Origin: Gibbula magus
Lineage: Eukaryota > Mollusca > Gastropoda > Trochida > Trochidae
DNA: 64,000 bases
Reading direction: 5' to 3'
Assembly: GCA_936450465.1 (NCBI GenBank)
Contig: OW388305.1
Location: 37,581,187 to 37,645,186 of the forward strand
Made by a program: the position numbers and the translations under genes. Positions 16,511 to 27,142 of the stretch are shown in pieces. Each line of letters opens with the position of its first letter. Position 1 is the first letter of the stretch. The notes below the pieces were generated by a model. The model was given only the letters and a program-made list of their open reading frames with translations. It had not been told where the DNA came from and did no database searches.

Positions 16511-18212
16511 GCAAGTAAAGTATGATAGAAACTGTAACTGTGTAATGAAAGTAATATAATTCAAAGTATGTACTATAATATGAGAAAGAAAGAAAGAAAA
16601 TAGTTCAATGTTTGATTATTGATAGCATGTTTGCTGTAATGTGAGCCTCAGCAATCTGATATCTGTCATGAAAATTATGACATGTGAATGAAACAATTTA
16701 AAACATATTGGTCATCAAAAAGATTTTAAGTTCTAAGAAGTTACAATATGTGATGCATTATGTAACTATGAAGGTGAACACTAAATCATGATTGATACAA
16801 TATGACTACAGAGTATATCGATATACGTTTCTAACAATTAATGCAACGAAGAATGAATGAATGAATGAAAAAATGAATGAATGAAATATGCATTCCCTAT
16901 AAGGGAATCAAATAAACAAAGTCTTGTATATTTCAAACGGAACATACCATTTGAAAAGATACAATAGAAGTGAAATTTTTAAAAGTCTTTTTTAAACATT
17001 AAGAGCCGAGTATTAAATGAATGCACATCACTCAGATGTTACATTGTACGCATAACAAGATTTGCATAAATGCATAATGTGGAATTTCAATTCGAATTTC
17101 CAGGTATGCTGTATGGGCCAAGGACCTTAAAACTGAATAGATTTGGTGTGTTTGAATAATCAGCGCTGAAAAGCCACAGTGTAAAGAAGGTTTGTAAACA
17201 TGCATGTAACCCTTGTAAAAAGTCTGAAGTAGACCTTCAAAAGAGGTATGCAGTATGAACGAAAGAAGGAATGCATAACACTTATCTGTCTATTGTATGA
17301 AGGAGACAAAGAATTGATAGTATTCATAACACTTAAATGTTGCAATAAAAAATAATTAAGAATTAGTGCATATATATAATATATATTCAATGGTAAAGAG
17401 TTGACATTTTATATTTCATAGGGAAAAGCATACAGACGTATCCAAAGATAGACTCTTACACCATGTGGGTTGATTCATTGATGGTGGCAAACAAAAGCTT
17501 AGGACCCCAAATACCAGGGTAGAGCTATTGCAACAGAGTTATTTCGAGGGCCTCATAATATATGGTAATGAATAGCCCTACGTTTTACCTAGTTAAATTC
17601 TGCTGACGTTGCGGTCTGATTTTCAACAAGATTTTGGCCTGTTTTTTCCCCCTTTTTTTTGATAGTTTACTACAAGTTCACCCACTGCGACATTTTGACA
17701 TGTACACATTATATTCTCACGCATATTTAGAATTCTTTGAACTTACATGAGTTTCCACTGTCAACAAATGTTTAGACAACATTCTAAGTGATAGAGCGGC
17801 TCTATCGCTTTAGCAACAAAGCGACGAGGCTATGAAACGAAAGTGTGCGGTTGCTGTTATGAATGAAATTGACAAGCTTTCGTTTTTCTTTCATCTTATC
17901 AGATAATGTGTTTTATAGTTATCCAAGTAGACCCCTTAAGGCAGCACAGACGTCTTGGTAAATATTATGAGTGTTTGTTTTGGAAATAAAGCGGCCCGCA
18001 TGTAATCAGCGATAAATATAGAAATCGCTGGAATTATTTGAACTTTCGGCATGTTGCGAAGTTCATGCCTGGATAGAACACTGATTCTTCTGTTGACTGA
18101 AATTCTGATCCATGTCGTGCTAAGGCTGAAACAAAGTTGGGTGTCACATATGTGTGTAAAGAGGGATGAAATATAAGCCAGAAACAAATGAGAGTTTTGG
18201 GAGAAAGGGCCT
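16511..18212. other. Non-coding stretch downstream of the agrin-like exon
   Basis: It includes an (AATG)n-like run at 16848-16887 and a short perfect hairpin GATAGAGCGGCTCTATC at 17791-17807. If the exon at 18215-18677 splices leftward, this is its first intron. I found no Kazal/follistatin-type exon in it. Confidence 0.4.
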
Positions 18213-18214
18213 AC

Positions 18215-18677
18215 CTTTTACGACGGCGTCCGTATATTCCAAATTACTCAGCGTAATTCGCACAATACTCGAGTTCAGTCTCAGATCTCCGTTCGTTCCT
18301 TTATTAAGTAAAAATATCCTTGTATCGTATTTTCTTACTTGACTTTCACAAATTTCCTCATCGCCAAACCCGTCGATCATTAACATTTTGTGATGGTTAA
18401 CTGGATCTTCAAAGTTTGATATTTCATTTACAATGTTTTCCCCTTTAAAAATTCTTTTAACTTCAACTTCACTTTTGTACATTTTTTTCCCAGTTGCATC
18501 GGCCATTATTTCCTTGACGGTGCCCGATATAACGACATTAGCCATTTCTTCTCTATATTCAAGGGGTTGCTCAACGCATGATGACTTGGGCCTCGCCGCG
18601 GTCCGATCTAGGTACACAGCCAAGATCAGCCCCGTTGCCAGAAGGGTACGACACAATCCATTCAGCGTTGTATCCAT
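18215..18677 (-). CDS. Agrin-like NtA exon with signal peptide
   Basis: First coding exon, ATG at 18677-18675, ending at donor AAAAG|GTAGGC (exon end 18215, phase 1). Residues 1-29 form a hydrophobic leader (TLLATGLILAVYL) followed by a cleavable Ala-rich stretch. From Cys34 onward the sequence matches the N-terminal agrin (NtA) domain, the laminin-binding module with an OB/TIMP-like fold. Landmarks are REEMANVVISGTVKEI (near residue 43), the DGFGDEEICESQV segment with Cys110, YDTRIFLLN, and LNSSIVRITLSNLE near the end. These correspond in order to the vertebrate NtA landmarks, including the 'GFGDPLICDNQV' and 'LMLNSSLMRITL' blocks. The open frame continues past the donor into intron sequence, which should be ignored. 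Later agrin domains would lie at lower coordinates and are not visible here. In a secreted agrin this module anchors it to basement-membrane laminin. The alternative is a stand-alone NtA protein. Confidence 0.83.
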
Positions 18678-19085
18678 CGCTGGAATTCACCCTAGAGTAA
18701 TTCACGCTCGTATTTCCTCCTCAGTAGAATATATCCAGGTAAAAATCCCACAGGTGTTCACTGAAACTCCATGCACAAAGTTTTACCTTGTCCAGGTGAT
18801 ATGAACACACTGTCATTCAGTGACTGTCCGACACCTTTCCGAGTTGGCTCGGAAACTGCCGATCTGTTCCGATCTGTCAAATGTGAAGTGGATCACGGCG
18901 ACTACGTTTTTAACTCGGGGACGGTACTACGTGCGTTTGACATTTTGAGTACGGATTTGAGTAACACATTTTAGAATAATTCAACTGCGCATAATTGAAA
19001 TTGTGATTTTAATTGAAAATTCAATGTTATTTGTTTGTATTACAAACAATTTCTAACTAACGAAATTCTTACCTTGGTGCCAACC
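18678..19085. other. Upstream flank of the agrin-like exon
   Basis: Likely 5' UTR and promoter side of the minus-strand gene. I see no clear TATA box or initiator that I would assign. Confidence 0.3.
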
Positions 19086-19449
19086 TTAAAGGGGCAGTTC
19101 AGCACGTTTTTTGCAAATTTTATTTTTTCAAATTTCCCATTTATAATGATAGTTAATGTCCTTTATATTTACTTTAGAGGATAAAACATCTTATTACACA
19201 AACCAATTATCCGTAGTGGTAATTCTGGTGTTGCGTATAAAGCAAGAATTGCATGGCGGCCATTTTAATGTGAACAAACTTGATTATTTCGAATTACAAA
19301 AACGATTCCCATTGCTTTACCGAACCATGTACACTCATTTTAAATTTGATTTTCCGAAGAGAGAAGGGTGTTTTACTCTTAGTGACATTATTGTTCTAAT
19401 ACATTTTATCAACTTATTTGAGCGAAAAAACGTGCTACTGCCCCTTTAA
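19086..19449. mobile_element. MITE family R1, full copy
   Basis: Ends are inverted: TTAAAGGGGCAGTTCAGCAC at the left and GTGCTACTGCCCCTTTAA at the right, with an internal GCATGGCGGCCATTTTA. A second near-full copy lies at 44067-44428 and partial copies at 47400-47620 and perhaps 52722-53125. Its length is about 364 bp, and the open frame inside is non-coding in other copies. The TTAA-like termini resemble piggyBac-type MITEs, but that is only a suggestion. Confidence 0.8.
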
Positions 19450-19905
19450 ACCCTTACAAGCATTTACATCTTAAGGTATTAGTTCATATAGGAATATGTC
19501 ATATTACTATTTATCAGATGCAATTTGTTCTAGAAATATGTTTTAGAATTATTTTTTAAAATTGTTTCAAACATTTTATGTAGCATGTGTTTAAATTTAT
19601 AAATATTTTTCAATCAAAAGTCAGGCAGAAATGGAATATTTTAAGGATTCTAGTAAAATAGATGCGAGTTAAAATGTTGACATAGATTATTATTTTCAGG
19701 TTAGTCATATGAAAAAACGTTTTCCTCTGAAGAAAAATGGCTTCGGTCTCGCACATATTTATGTCATCATAATCATTTATGAAAAGTCCTGGATATCAGT
19801 GGTAAATTGGTAATCATGCTTAAAATCATTATAAAAAAGGGATATTGGGTAGTTGGGAAAGAGTCGCCCAATAATAACCCACTGGTACTCTAGATAGTTC
19901 TAGGC

Positions 19906-20045
19906 CTCCTTTCACAAAGCGCGAAGCTGATCGTAAGTCACTAAGGTCAGAGACATTTATGGTCTCTGCTAAGGTTACCTTACTGTAGTGTTAAAGAATT
20001 GAAGTTAGGTTAACCTTAGTAAAGGTTGATTTGTGAAAGGAGATC
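19906..20045. mobile_element. Foldback MITE (CCTCCTTTCACAAA)
   Basis: Left CTCCTTTCACAAA pairs with right TTTGTGAAAGGAG. Inside, GGTCAGAGACATTTATGGTCTCTG and CTAAGGTTACCTTACTG...TAGGTTAACCTTAG add further inverted symmetry. Confidence 0.6.
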
Positions 20046-20107
20046 TTGAACTGGTTTAACCGCCTAATTTTGAATGTAACACTTTTCATTCTAAAGGAGA
20101 AACTATT

Positions 20108-20249
20108 TCTGTGGATATACAACTTCTTTATTACAGAAGTGCGACATTTCGGTTTAGATGCTAACACCGCTATCAAGCATTTGATGATGATTTGTTAGCA
20201 TCTACATCGAAACGTCGCATCCTGCAATAAAGCAGTTGTACATCCATAA
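20108..20249. mobile_element. Foldback element with 50-bp arms
   Basis: GGATATACAACTTCTTTATT...GATGCTAACA at the left pairs with TGTTAGCATCTACATCGAAA...AGTTGTACATCC at the right. The arms are about 55 bp with a loop of about 30 bases. Confidence 0.65.
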
Positions 20250-20606
20250 AAATCGTTTTTCCTCCTTCTCATGCCTTTGAAAGAAGTAAAACATTTCATT
20301 TTTATTCAAGAACAAATGTAATTTGCACCTTGTTGAAATGAAGTTGATAAAGATTGATTATAACACAGGTCTTCCACATAAATGTATCCTGTTCGCAGAA
20401 TAAACCGCCCGATACATATTATACCCTGAAGGCTTTCAAAAGCATAATAAATGCAAGGCAAAGATCGCCGGTGCACATGGATGATTTTACGGGCCCTTCT
20501 TATATTATCCCCTATCCCCTTTCAGGCGTGATGCACACATTCTTGTCTAACATTGAACTCTTGATTCTTTTTGTAGACATACATAGGCACTTAGAACCTA
20601 AGGGGT

Positions 20607-20718
20607 CAGGCCCCATATTTTCGAAGCTCTCATAGCACTAAGATAATCGTAAGTGCCATACATTAACATTGACTTACGACTATCTTAGCGCTAAGACAGC
20701 TTCGAAAATATGGGCCCT
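20607..20718. mobile_element. Palindromic MITE, copy 1
   Basis: An almost perfect 112-bp hairpin: GGCCCCATATTTTCGAAGCT opposite AGCTTCGAAAATATGGGCCC, with TCTTAGCGCTAAGA-type internal palindromes. Copy 2 of the same element is at 48667-48775. Confidence 0.85.
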
Positions 20719-20944
20719 GGATGACAGACTACATACATGCATACATTACATTTTAGTGACTATTATGCTAGCCTTTTTAAAAAGGTTCCAGAGGTTATGC
20801 CGGGGTTATCAATGATCAATGGGATACTGGGATTTATCAGTGTAATAAATTGTCTATCAAGCTACTTTGAAAATACATTTGTATCTGATATTTTGACTAT
20901 ATAAGACCAGTGACCGATACGATGTATCACTCAAAGGTTAAATT

Positions 20945-21825
20945 TCAATAGTTTGCCTCTATCTATAGAGATACTTTCTAACGTATTCAACTACTACAAA
21001 CGATTATTGCGAATGGATCAAGACAGACTTATATATGCTGTCCTACAAGAAGATAAGGGTCTTTCAAAATCATCCTGGGTCTCAACAATTGAACAACGTC
21101 TTCAAATATCATTCCATTCATCAAACATTTACAGTATTTCAAGACAGCAATTCATGGAATGTTTAAAAACTGAATTTATTCAAATATACCTCCAGGAAAC
21201 TTATCAACTACCATCTGGTAAAGGAAAGAAATTACGCCTGCTTGGACATATTGAAGACTCGTTTGGCTACAAAGACTATTTAAACATTAAGAATAATGAC
21301 CACAGACAGAAAAGTATTAACTAAGTTAAGACTTAGCGCTCACCAGCTTGAGATTGAGAGAGGAAGATATAACAACACTCCTGTAGACAAACGCCTCTGT
21401 CAACAATGCAGTCATGGTGTTAATTACATAAACGGAAGAACATTTTATATTTGAATGCCCAATATATGTTCATTACCGCTCGAAACTAATTTCATCAACT
21501 GGTCTCGTTGGGGTCTCAAGGAAAGAGCTCCTCTCATCAATTATAAACCCCAAGAGTCATCATGCTTCTATTACTTGTAAAGTACTTTATGACATGTATT
21601 CAATGAGATTAAGCCACATTGGTTAATTATTGTACAATCTATAATATGCATTGTTTGTTATAATTGTCTCACACTGAGATATATTAATGTCCTTGTATAT
21701 ATTTTACTTATAATATGTATTAACATTTGTTAACTTCTTTGTACACTGCCCATAATGGGTGTTTTCTGTACAATAAATATCTTGTATCTTGTATTTTGTA
21801 TCTTGTATCTTGTATATTGTAAAGC
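20945..21825 (+). mobile_element. 3' end of a non-LTR retrotransposon (LINE)
   Basis: The plus frame 20953-21324 is followed, after a frame change near 21310, by a frame with KLRLSAHQLEIERGRYN and KRLCQQCSHG (21314-21451). This is the layout of the LINE ORF2 C-terminus: a basic helical stretch, 'LR.SAH.LEIE.GRY', then a CxxC element before the usual '(H)F..CP.Y' finger. A stop interrupts it where ACATTTTATATTTGA falls. The tail carries AATAAA near 21773 and an irregular (ATCTTGTAT)n array at 21778-21820, as expected of a LINE 3' terminus. The reverse-transcriptase domain is missing: this is a 5'-truncated, frame-broken copy. Clade cannot be assigned from this fragment. Confidence 0.7.
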
Positions 21826-22539
21826 AATGATCTGACGTAACGAATTATCTTATGACGTCACTCAACATGAAAACGACCCTGCTGAGCTTAATTACGAGGA
21901 TACCATCATACAGTAAGTGGAATATTTGTCAATTCTTGACAAATACCATGTTTTTGTAATCTGGTAGGGTAGATAAGTAAGTTATATTATTTCTTCCTCA
22001 CTCGGTGAGATTAACATTGCATGAGTCAAAACAAGACAGATTTTTTTATTTTGTGTACAGGGACAAAAGCAGTTATGAACAACCAATATATACATAACAT
22101 ACAGATGGGAAATACTATATTTCTTCTTGGGCAATTGGCAGACGACACTGCATTTACACTAGATAGATCAGAAAAAACACCTCTACGCAACATCGAACAC
22201 TCTGTTTCTTTGCAATATTTTCGGAACCTAAGATTGAGACTGAAAAGACAAGACTAAATTGGTTTTTGGTCAAAAAAAGAGAAGAATAAAAGATAATAGA
22301 AAATGGACTGGATAGAGAGACCCAACTTAAATTTCTTGGAATGAATTTTTTAAATATATCTTGACAACACACCGAGCTCAATTGAATTATACCAAACAAA
22401 TTGAGCAAAATTGAAAAGGAAAACTCACTTTGGGCTTTAAAAACATTAGACTCTTTGGATAGAAATGTTGTGTTAAAATCACAATTTACAACGATATAAT
22501 TTGGACTAGAACATATCGTTGGAACGAATTTAGACTATT
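21826..22539. other. Non-coding stretch between LINE and minisatellite
   Basis: The open frame 22021-22257 (plus), with QNKTDFFILCTGTKA and SVSLQYFRNLRLRLKR, and nearby phrases such as GGTTTTTGGTCAAAAAAAGAG could be another worn LINE fragment. I cannot show it. Confidence 0.35.
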
Positions 22540-23700
22540 GTCAAAGGAAACGATGCCATATGAATATAAACTAGTGTCCAAAAATAAACGATACCAAATG
22601 AATATAAACTAGTGTAGAAAGGAAACGATACCAAATGAATATAAACTAGTGTCCAAAGGAAACGATACCAAATAAATATAAACTAGTGTCCAAAATAAAC
22701 GATACCAAATGAATATAAACAAGTGTCCAAAATAAATGATACCAAATTAAAATAAAACAGTGTCCAACGGAAACGATACCAAATTAATATAAACTAGTGT
22801 CCAAAATAAACGATACCAAATGAATATAAACTAGTGTCCAAAATAAATGATACCAAATTTATATAAACTAGTGTCCAACGGAAACGATACCAAATTAATA
22901 TAAACTAGTGTCCAAAATAAACAATACCAAATTAATATAAACTAGTGTCCAAAATGAACGATACCAAATTAATATAAACTAGTGTCCAAAATAAACAATA
23001 CCAAATTAATATAAACTAGTGTCCAAAACAAACGATACCAAATGTATATAACTTAGTGTCAAAATAAACGGTACCAAATGTATATTAATTAGTGTCAAAA
23101 TAAACGATACCAAATGAATATAAACTAGTGTCCAAAACAAATGATACCAAATTAATATAAACTAGTGTCCAACGGAAACGATACCAAATGAATATAATCA
23201 AGTGTCCAAAATAAACGATACCAAATGAATATAAACTTGTGTCCAAAATAAATGATACCAAATTAATATAAACTAGTGTCCAACGGAAACGATACCAAAT
23301 TAATATAAACTAATGTCCAAAATAAACGATACCCAATGAATATAAACAAGTGTCCAAAATAAACGATACCAAATGAATATAAACTAGTATCAAAATAAAC
23401 GATACCAAAGGAATATAAACTAGTGTCCAAAATAAACGATACCAAATGTATATAAATTAGTGTCAAAATAAACGATACCAAATGAATATAAACAAGTGTC
23501 CAAAATAAACGATACCAAATGAATATAAATTAGTATCAAAATAAACGATACCAAATGTATATAACTTAGTGTCAAAATAAACGATACCAAATGTATATAA
23601 ATTAGTGTCAAAATAAACGATACCAAATGAATATAAACTAGTATCAACATAAACGATACCAAATGAATATAAACTAGTGTTCAAAATAAACAATACCAAC
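22540..23700. repeat. 36-38-bp minisatellite, about 30 copies
   Basis: Unit roughly AAACGATACCAAATGAATAT plus AAACTAGTGTCCAAAAT. Units differ chiefly at AATAAA/GGAAAC, (C)CAAA and ATGA/ATTA, giving 36-, 37- and 38-bp variants arranged in higher-order blocks. On the minus strand the three frames stay open and encode overlapping FGIVYFDTSLYS-type repeats, because a 36-bp unit preserves frame. There is no start context or signal supporting translation. Confidence 0.95.
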
Positions 23701-23940
23701 GTTTAAACGGAGTTAAAACAAAATCCTGCCACCAGACAAAGTCGATCTTGAATGTCTTTGATAAGTATATGTTACGTAAAGAAGTATAAAAAAATTCACT
23801 CATTATGGTATGATTCCTATAGTTTCAAAACTGTTCAAACCCAAATGGGTGATGAAATCACTTCTTTCAAGAGGGATTTTGTACAAAAAAGGTTTACATA
23901 TATAATAATTTACAAAATATGCATAAATTAATGAAGTAAC

Positions 23941-24424
23941 TAGGGGTGACTATTGATCCAAAGAAACTATTGCGATAGCGATAGTCTATTGCCACTTACT
24001 ATTGCAATATCAATAGACTATTGTAACTCACTATTGAATAACTATTGCGATAGGTTTTTTTGGTGCATATGCGCAATGATCCGCTAGATTTCTTAGAGTT
24101 TTAGTAGAAATGTTTAATTAATGTCAGAACTATGGAACCAAAATCAGTAAAGAAATCATAAATGAAAAGACTTTTTGTTATTTTGCTATTTCCTATCCCT
24201 AGTTCTTTCATTTTGACATTCTAAAATGAAAAATCTTGAATTAAATGCAGCGAGGCTTGTGTGAATCATTCATAATTAAGGGAACTTTAATAGTTTCGAT
24301 TGTATCGATAGTTAACCTTACTATTGCGATAGCGATAGTGTTTTTGTATATACTATCGATATAGTACTATTGCCAAGCCAACTATCGCGATGCATCGAAA
24401 GTTCGATGCATTGTTACACCCCTA
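23941..24424. mobile_element. hAT-type MITE with perfect 8-bp TSD
   Basis: The 484-bp element begins TAGGGGTG and ends CACCCCTA, with the 8-bp duplication GAAGTAAC at 23933-23940 and 24425-24432. The right end (reverse complement TAGGGGTGTAACAATGCATC) is the classic end of a widespread hAT non-autonomous group. The interior is built from ACTATTGCGATAGCGATAGT-like palindromic units on both sides. No transposase is present. Termini and 8-bp duplication together are diagnostic of hAT transposition. Confidence 0.93.
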
Positions 24425-24432
24425 GAAGTAAC

Positions 24433-26059
24433 ACAAGATGTTGTCGACATAACATTCCTCCTTGGACTTTAATTCGTTCACCCATCGTTACTATAGGATG
24501 TTATCACACAAGCGAATATTTCACCCTCCCATATCGCCTAGTTATGGATATTCCAAAACAGTGTATTTTAAAAGGCGGATTTTTCAGAAATGAGATAAGT
24601 TTCAGTTTCAAAAATTAAACATCCAGGTAAGTTAGCTTCTGGACAAAACACGTGACTATGTTTATGTCGTGCGCATCGCTTGCGAATTAAAGTGTTTTGC
24701 GTTTTTTTGTTAGTGACACTAATATACTTTATCCAGCTGATTTCAGCTATAAAACAAGTATTCCTATTCATGACGTTACATTCATAATACGTTTCGGAAA
24801 AAGGTTCTTTTCATATTGTCAATTTATTTATATTGTTGTGACAGTGAAAATAATAGTGATGAAGAATTATTGACAAAATCCATCTGGTGAAATATGAAAA
24901 TATGTATTAAAATATTTTATTATATATGCATTATGTATTGTCATACTGAAATGTATTAAAATGGAAATATATTTAAAATACATTACATTACGTATCGTTA
25001 TACTGAAATGTGCGTGCACGTATTATAAATGGAAAAACTTTTACAATTTATTTGAGGTGAACTTTTTAAAAAACATTCTTCCGATTTATCATAACTTAAA
25101 CTTTTTTTTCAAAATGTCAGCAACGTTGTATTTTATTCCACTATTTGCTAAGAAAGTCAAGTTCACGAATACGTCGATTTCAATATAAACATATTTCTAA
25201 TGGACAACATATATTACTTCAGTTTTTAATCACTCAGACATTCTCCCTCATTCGAATTCGATTCTCTTCCCACTCCATTCAGATTTTCTATCCTCGCGAA
25301 ATCCCCTGACGGTGCAAGTTTTGCGGCACTGGTGCCGTCCTAATGTTTTCCCAATCAAACATCGTTTTACATCTGTGACCGAATCTTTATTGTAAACAAC
25401 ATGTGCGCTTCAGAACTATTAAGCAACGTACGGTACTCATTAGCCCAACACTAAGATTCTGTAATTTGTTTTACGAAATATTGAATAGGAGCCTCTTTTT
25501 ACCGAAAAAAAACTGAAAATCCCATTTCTTACAGCTTCCTTTTCAATATATAATAAAATGGCGATATATTCAGAGTACTTTTTTCAGAGCCTGAAAATCA
25601 AGTCATTTCAACAGTTTCGGAGTGTTCAGTTAGAAACAACGTCGCTGCATGCAATTGTTTTACTCTCCAAATTCTAAAGAAACAATTCCTCAACATTGTA
25701 CTGCTCCAGACACTTCGAAGCGTCAGTAAAATCACCTGAGAAACTTTCGATATTAGTGACTTAACTGTCTTTACATGTAGATTAAAACCCGACACATAGG
25801 TAATGATTCGCATTTAAGACACAAAAGCGTAACGTTATTCAACGACTCGGGGTAATGCATTACTATTCATGATAAACTATAATTTGCAAGTACTGGGACG
25901 CTAGTAAACAATAAGCTAGAATGTTGGGACTGTATGGGCCAAGTCCTGAATGTATATACGAGCAGTAAGTTGCCGTTCACTCCTATATACACTGTTGCCG
26001 CGTGTGAATCATGATCTCCTAATAATATAGGTCAGGGGAGATTAGGTTTTGCTTGAGTT
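24433..26059. other. Non-coding stretch
   Basis: No exon, RNA or element that I can support. AT-rich runs occur at 24840-25140. Confidence 0.4.
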
Positions 26060-26330
26060 CAAGACGTCCTGTCTCCACACAGGTTTCTACAACCCGCTGA
26101 TCGTCATAGCAGCTTTTGCCTCATATCGCTGAAGGCTTGGTACTCATCGATATATATAGAATGTGTTTTGAAATGTCGTGACTTGAAATTTGATTGGCGC
26201 TAATCGGACTTCTCATCTGGACATTGCTAATATTGCTCGATGAAAATTAATTTATTGACTGGTTAATTATAGAGATACGAGACAAAAACTTGTTAGTCAA
26301 TCAGGAGATTGTCGTCCATCTCAGTCAATA
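26060..26330. repeat. 5' flank module of the defensin-like gene, duplicated downstream
   Basis: The order of phrases (CACAGG, then CATATCGCTGAAGGCTTGGTACT, CTTCTCATCTGG-CATTGC, AATTTATTGACTGGTTAATTAT) is repeated at 29400-29860 as TATCGCTGAAGACTGGTTACT, TTTTCTCATCCGGGAATTGCC and TTTTATTGGCTGGTTATTTAT. The second copy is split by a SINE. This indicates a past tandem duplication of the upstream region. Confidence 0.6.
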
Positions 26331-26504
26331 TTCTGCACACACCGGATTTCCGCTTAGTTTTAATCAAACTGTAGAATGCCATCCAATCTCAACTGTGTTG
26401 TTGGTTTTTTTTAATGACGAAGCCAGTTAGAACCAGTACAGATAAGGATAAGAAAGTTTCGTATTTTGCCAAAGATTGCTACAAATCGAGGTAGGCTATA
26501 CAAA

Positions 26505-26550
26505 ATGAAAGTGCTGCTGTGTCTATTTCTCTTGTGTGTTGTTGTATCAA
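26505..26550 (+). CDS. Exon 1 of defensin-like peptide: signal peptide
   Basis: ATG at 26505 opens a 15-codon hydrophobic leader (MKVLLCLFLLCVVVS) plus one base of the next codon. It ends at a consensus donor TATCAA|GTAAGTAT (GT at 26551-26552), phase 1. A basic residue then a pure hydrophobic core is a textbook secretory signal. The partner exon at 29078 begins in the complementary phase, and its in-frame sequence carries all six cysteines, so the pair makes a 69-residue secreted precursor. The intron of about 2.5 kb is filled with repeats. This exon is too short to be found by open-frame length alone. Confidence 0.75.
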
Positions 26551-27142
26551 GTAAGTATATGAAGAATATTTTATTTACGTGGCACATGCTGTATATATGA
26601 CATAGCTATTATCGCGATTATTACATGTATACGTACGCTGCAGTATGTTAAAGAGTGGACCATATTGAAATATACAGGGTTACCGTTCAGAAAGTAAAAG
26701 TTTTAAAAACGGTTATGATAAATTACTAAAATACGTTTTAAAGGCTTTACAATAAGAATACCGTTTTTATTACTCCGAAATTATTATTGTGTGTTGATGG
26801 AACAGAAAATAATAACGTTAAGTTACAAATCATCGTGACCAATGTATAAAATCAGCCGGCTGCCATATGGATGCGAATTCTGTCCCCATATATGTTACTC
26901 AAGTCATCTCTATTCCTCTCTAAGGACATTACTGACGTCAGCATAGCTATATATACTGTTAGTTAGTGAGTGCCGGACTGTACTTGCGACAAGTCCTTAC
27001 CACAAAATAGTTCCTGCTGAACCTAAAAAAGGTCTTAGCATTTCAGAAATAGGTAATCAGTGAAATCTTTAGACTTACATATCAATGTCACTTAGAAGAA
27101 GATATATAATCGGGCGCCCGACCGAGAGAGCTACATACGGAA

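Noticed and set aside
16019..16559. Open frames of His/Tyr/Ile/Thr repeats on both strands
   Set aside because: Produced by the palindromic ATTATTGTAAT minisatellite, not by a gene.
20150..20249. Possible hammerhead ribozyme (GATGATG ... CGAAACGTC) in a foldback element
   Set aside because: The CUGAUGA core is not intact (TTGATGA), helix II cannot be drawn, and the two parts are explained by the 55-bp inverted arms. Resemblance to Penelope-type 3' ends is too slight.
22540..23700. CRISPR-like array
   Set aside because: The repeats are contiguous 36-38-bp units with no unique spacers, in eukaryotic DNA. It is a minisatellite.
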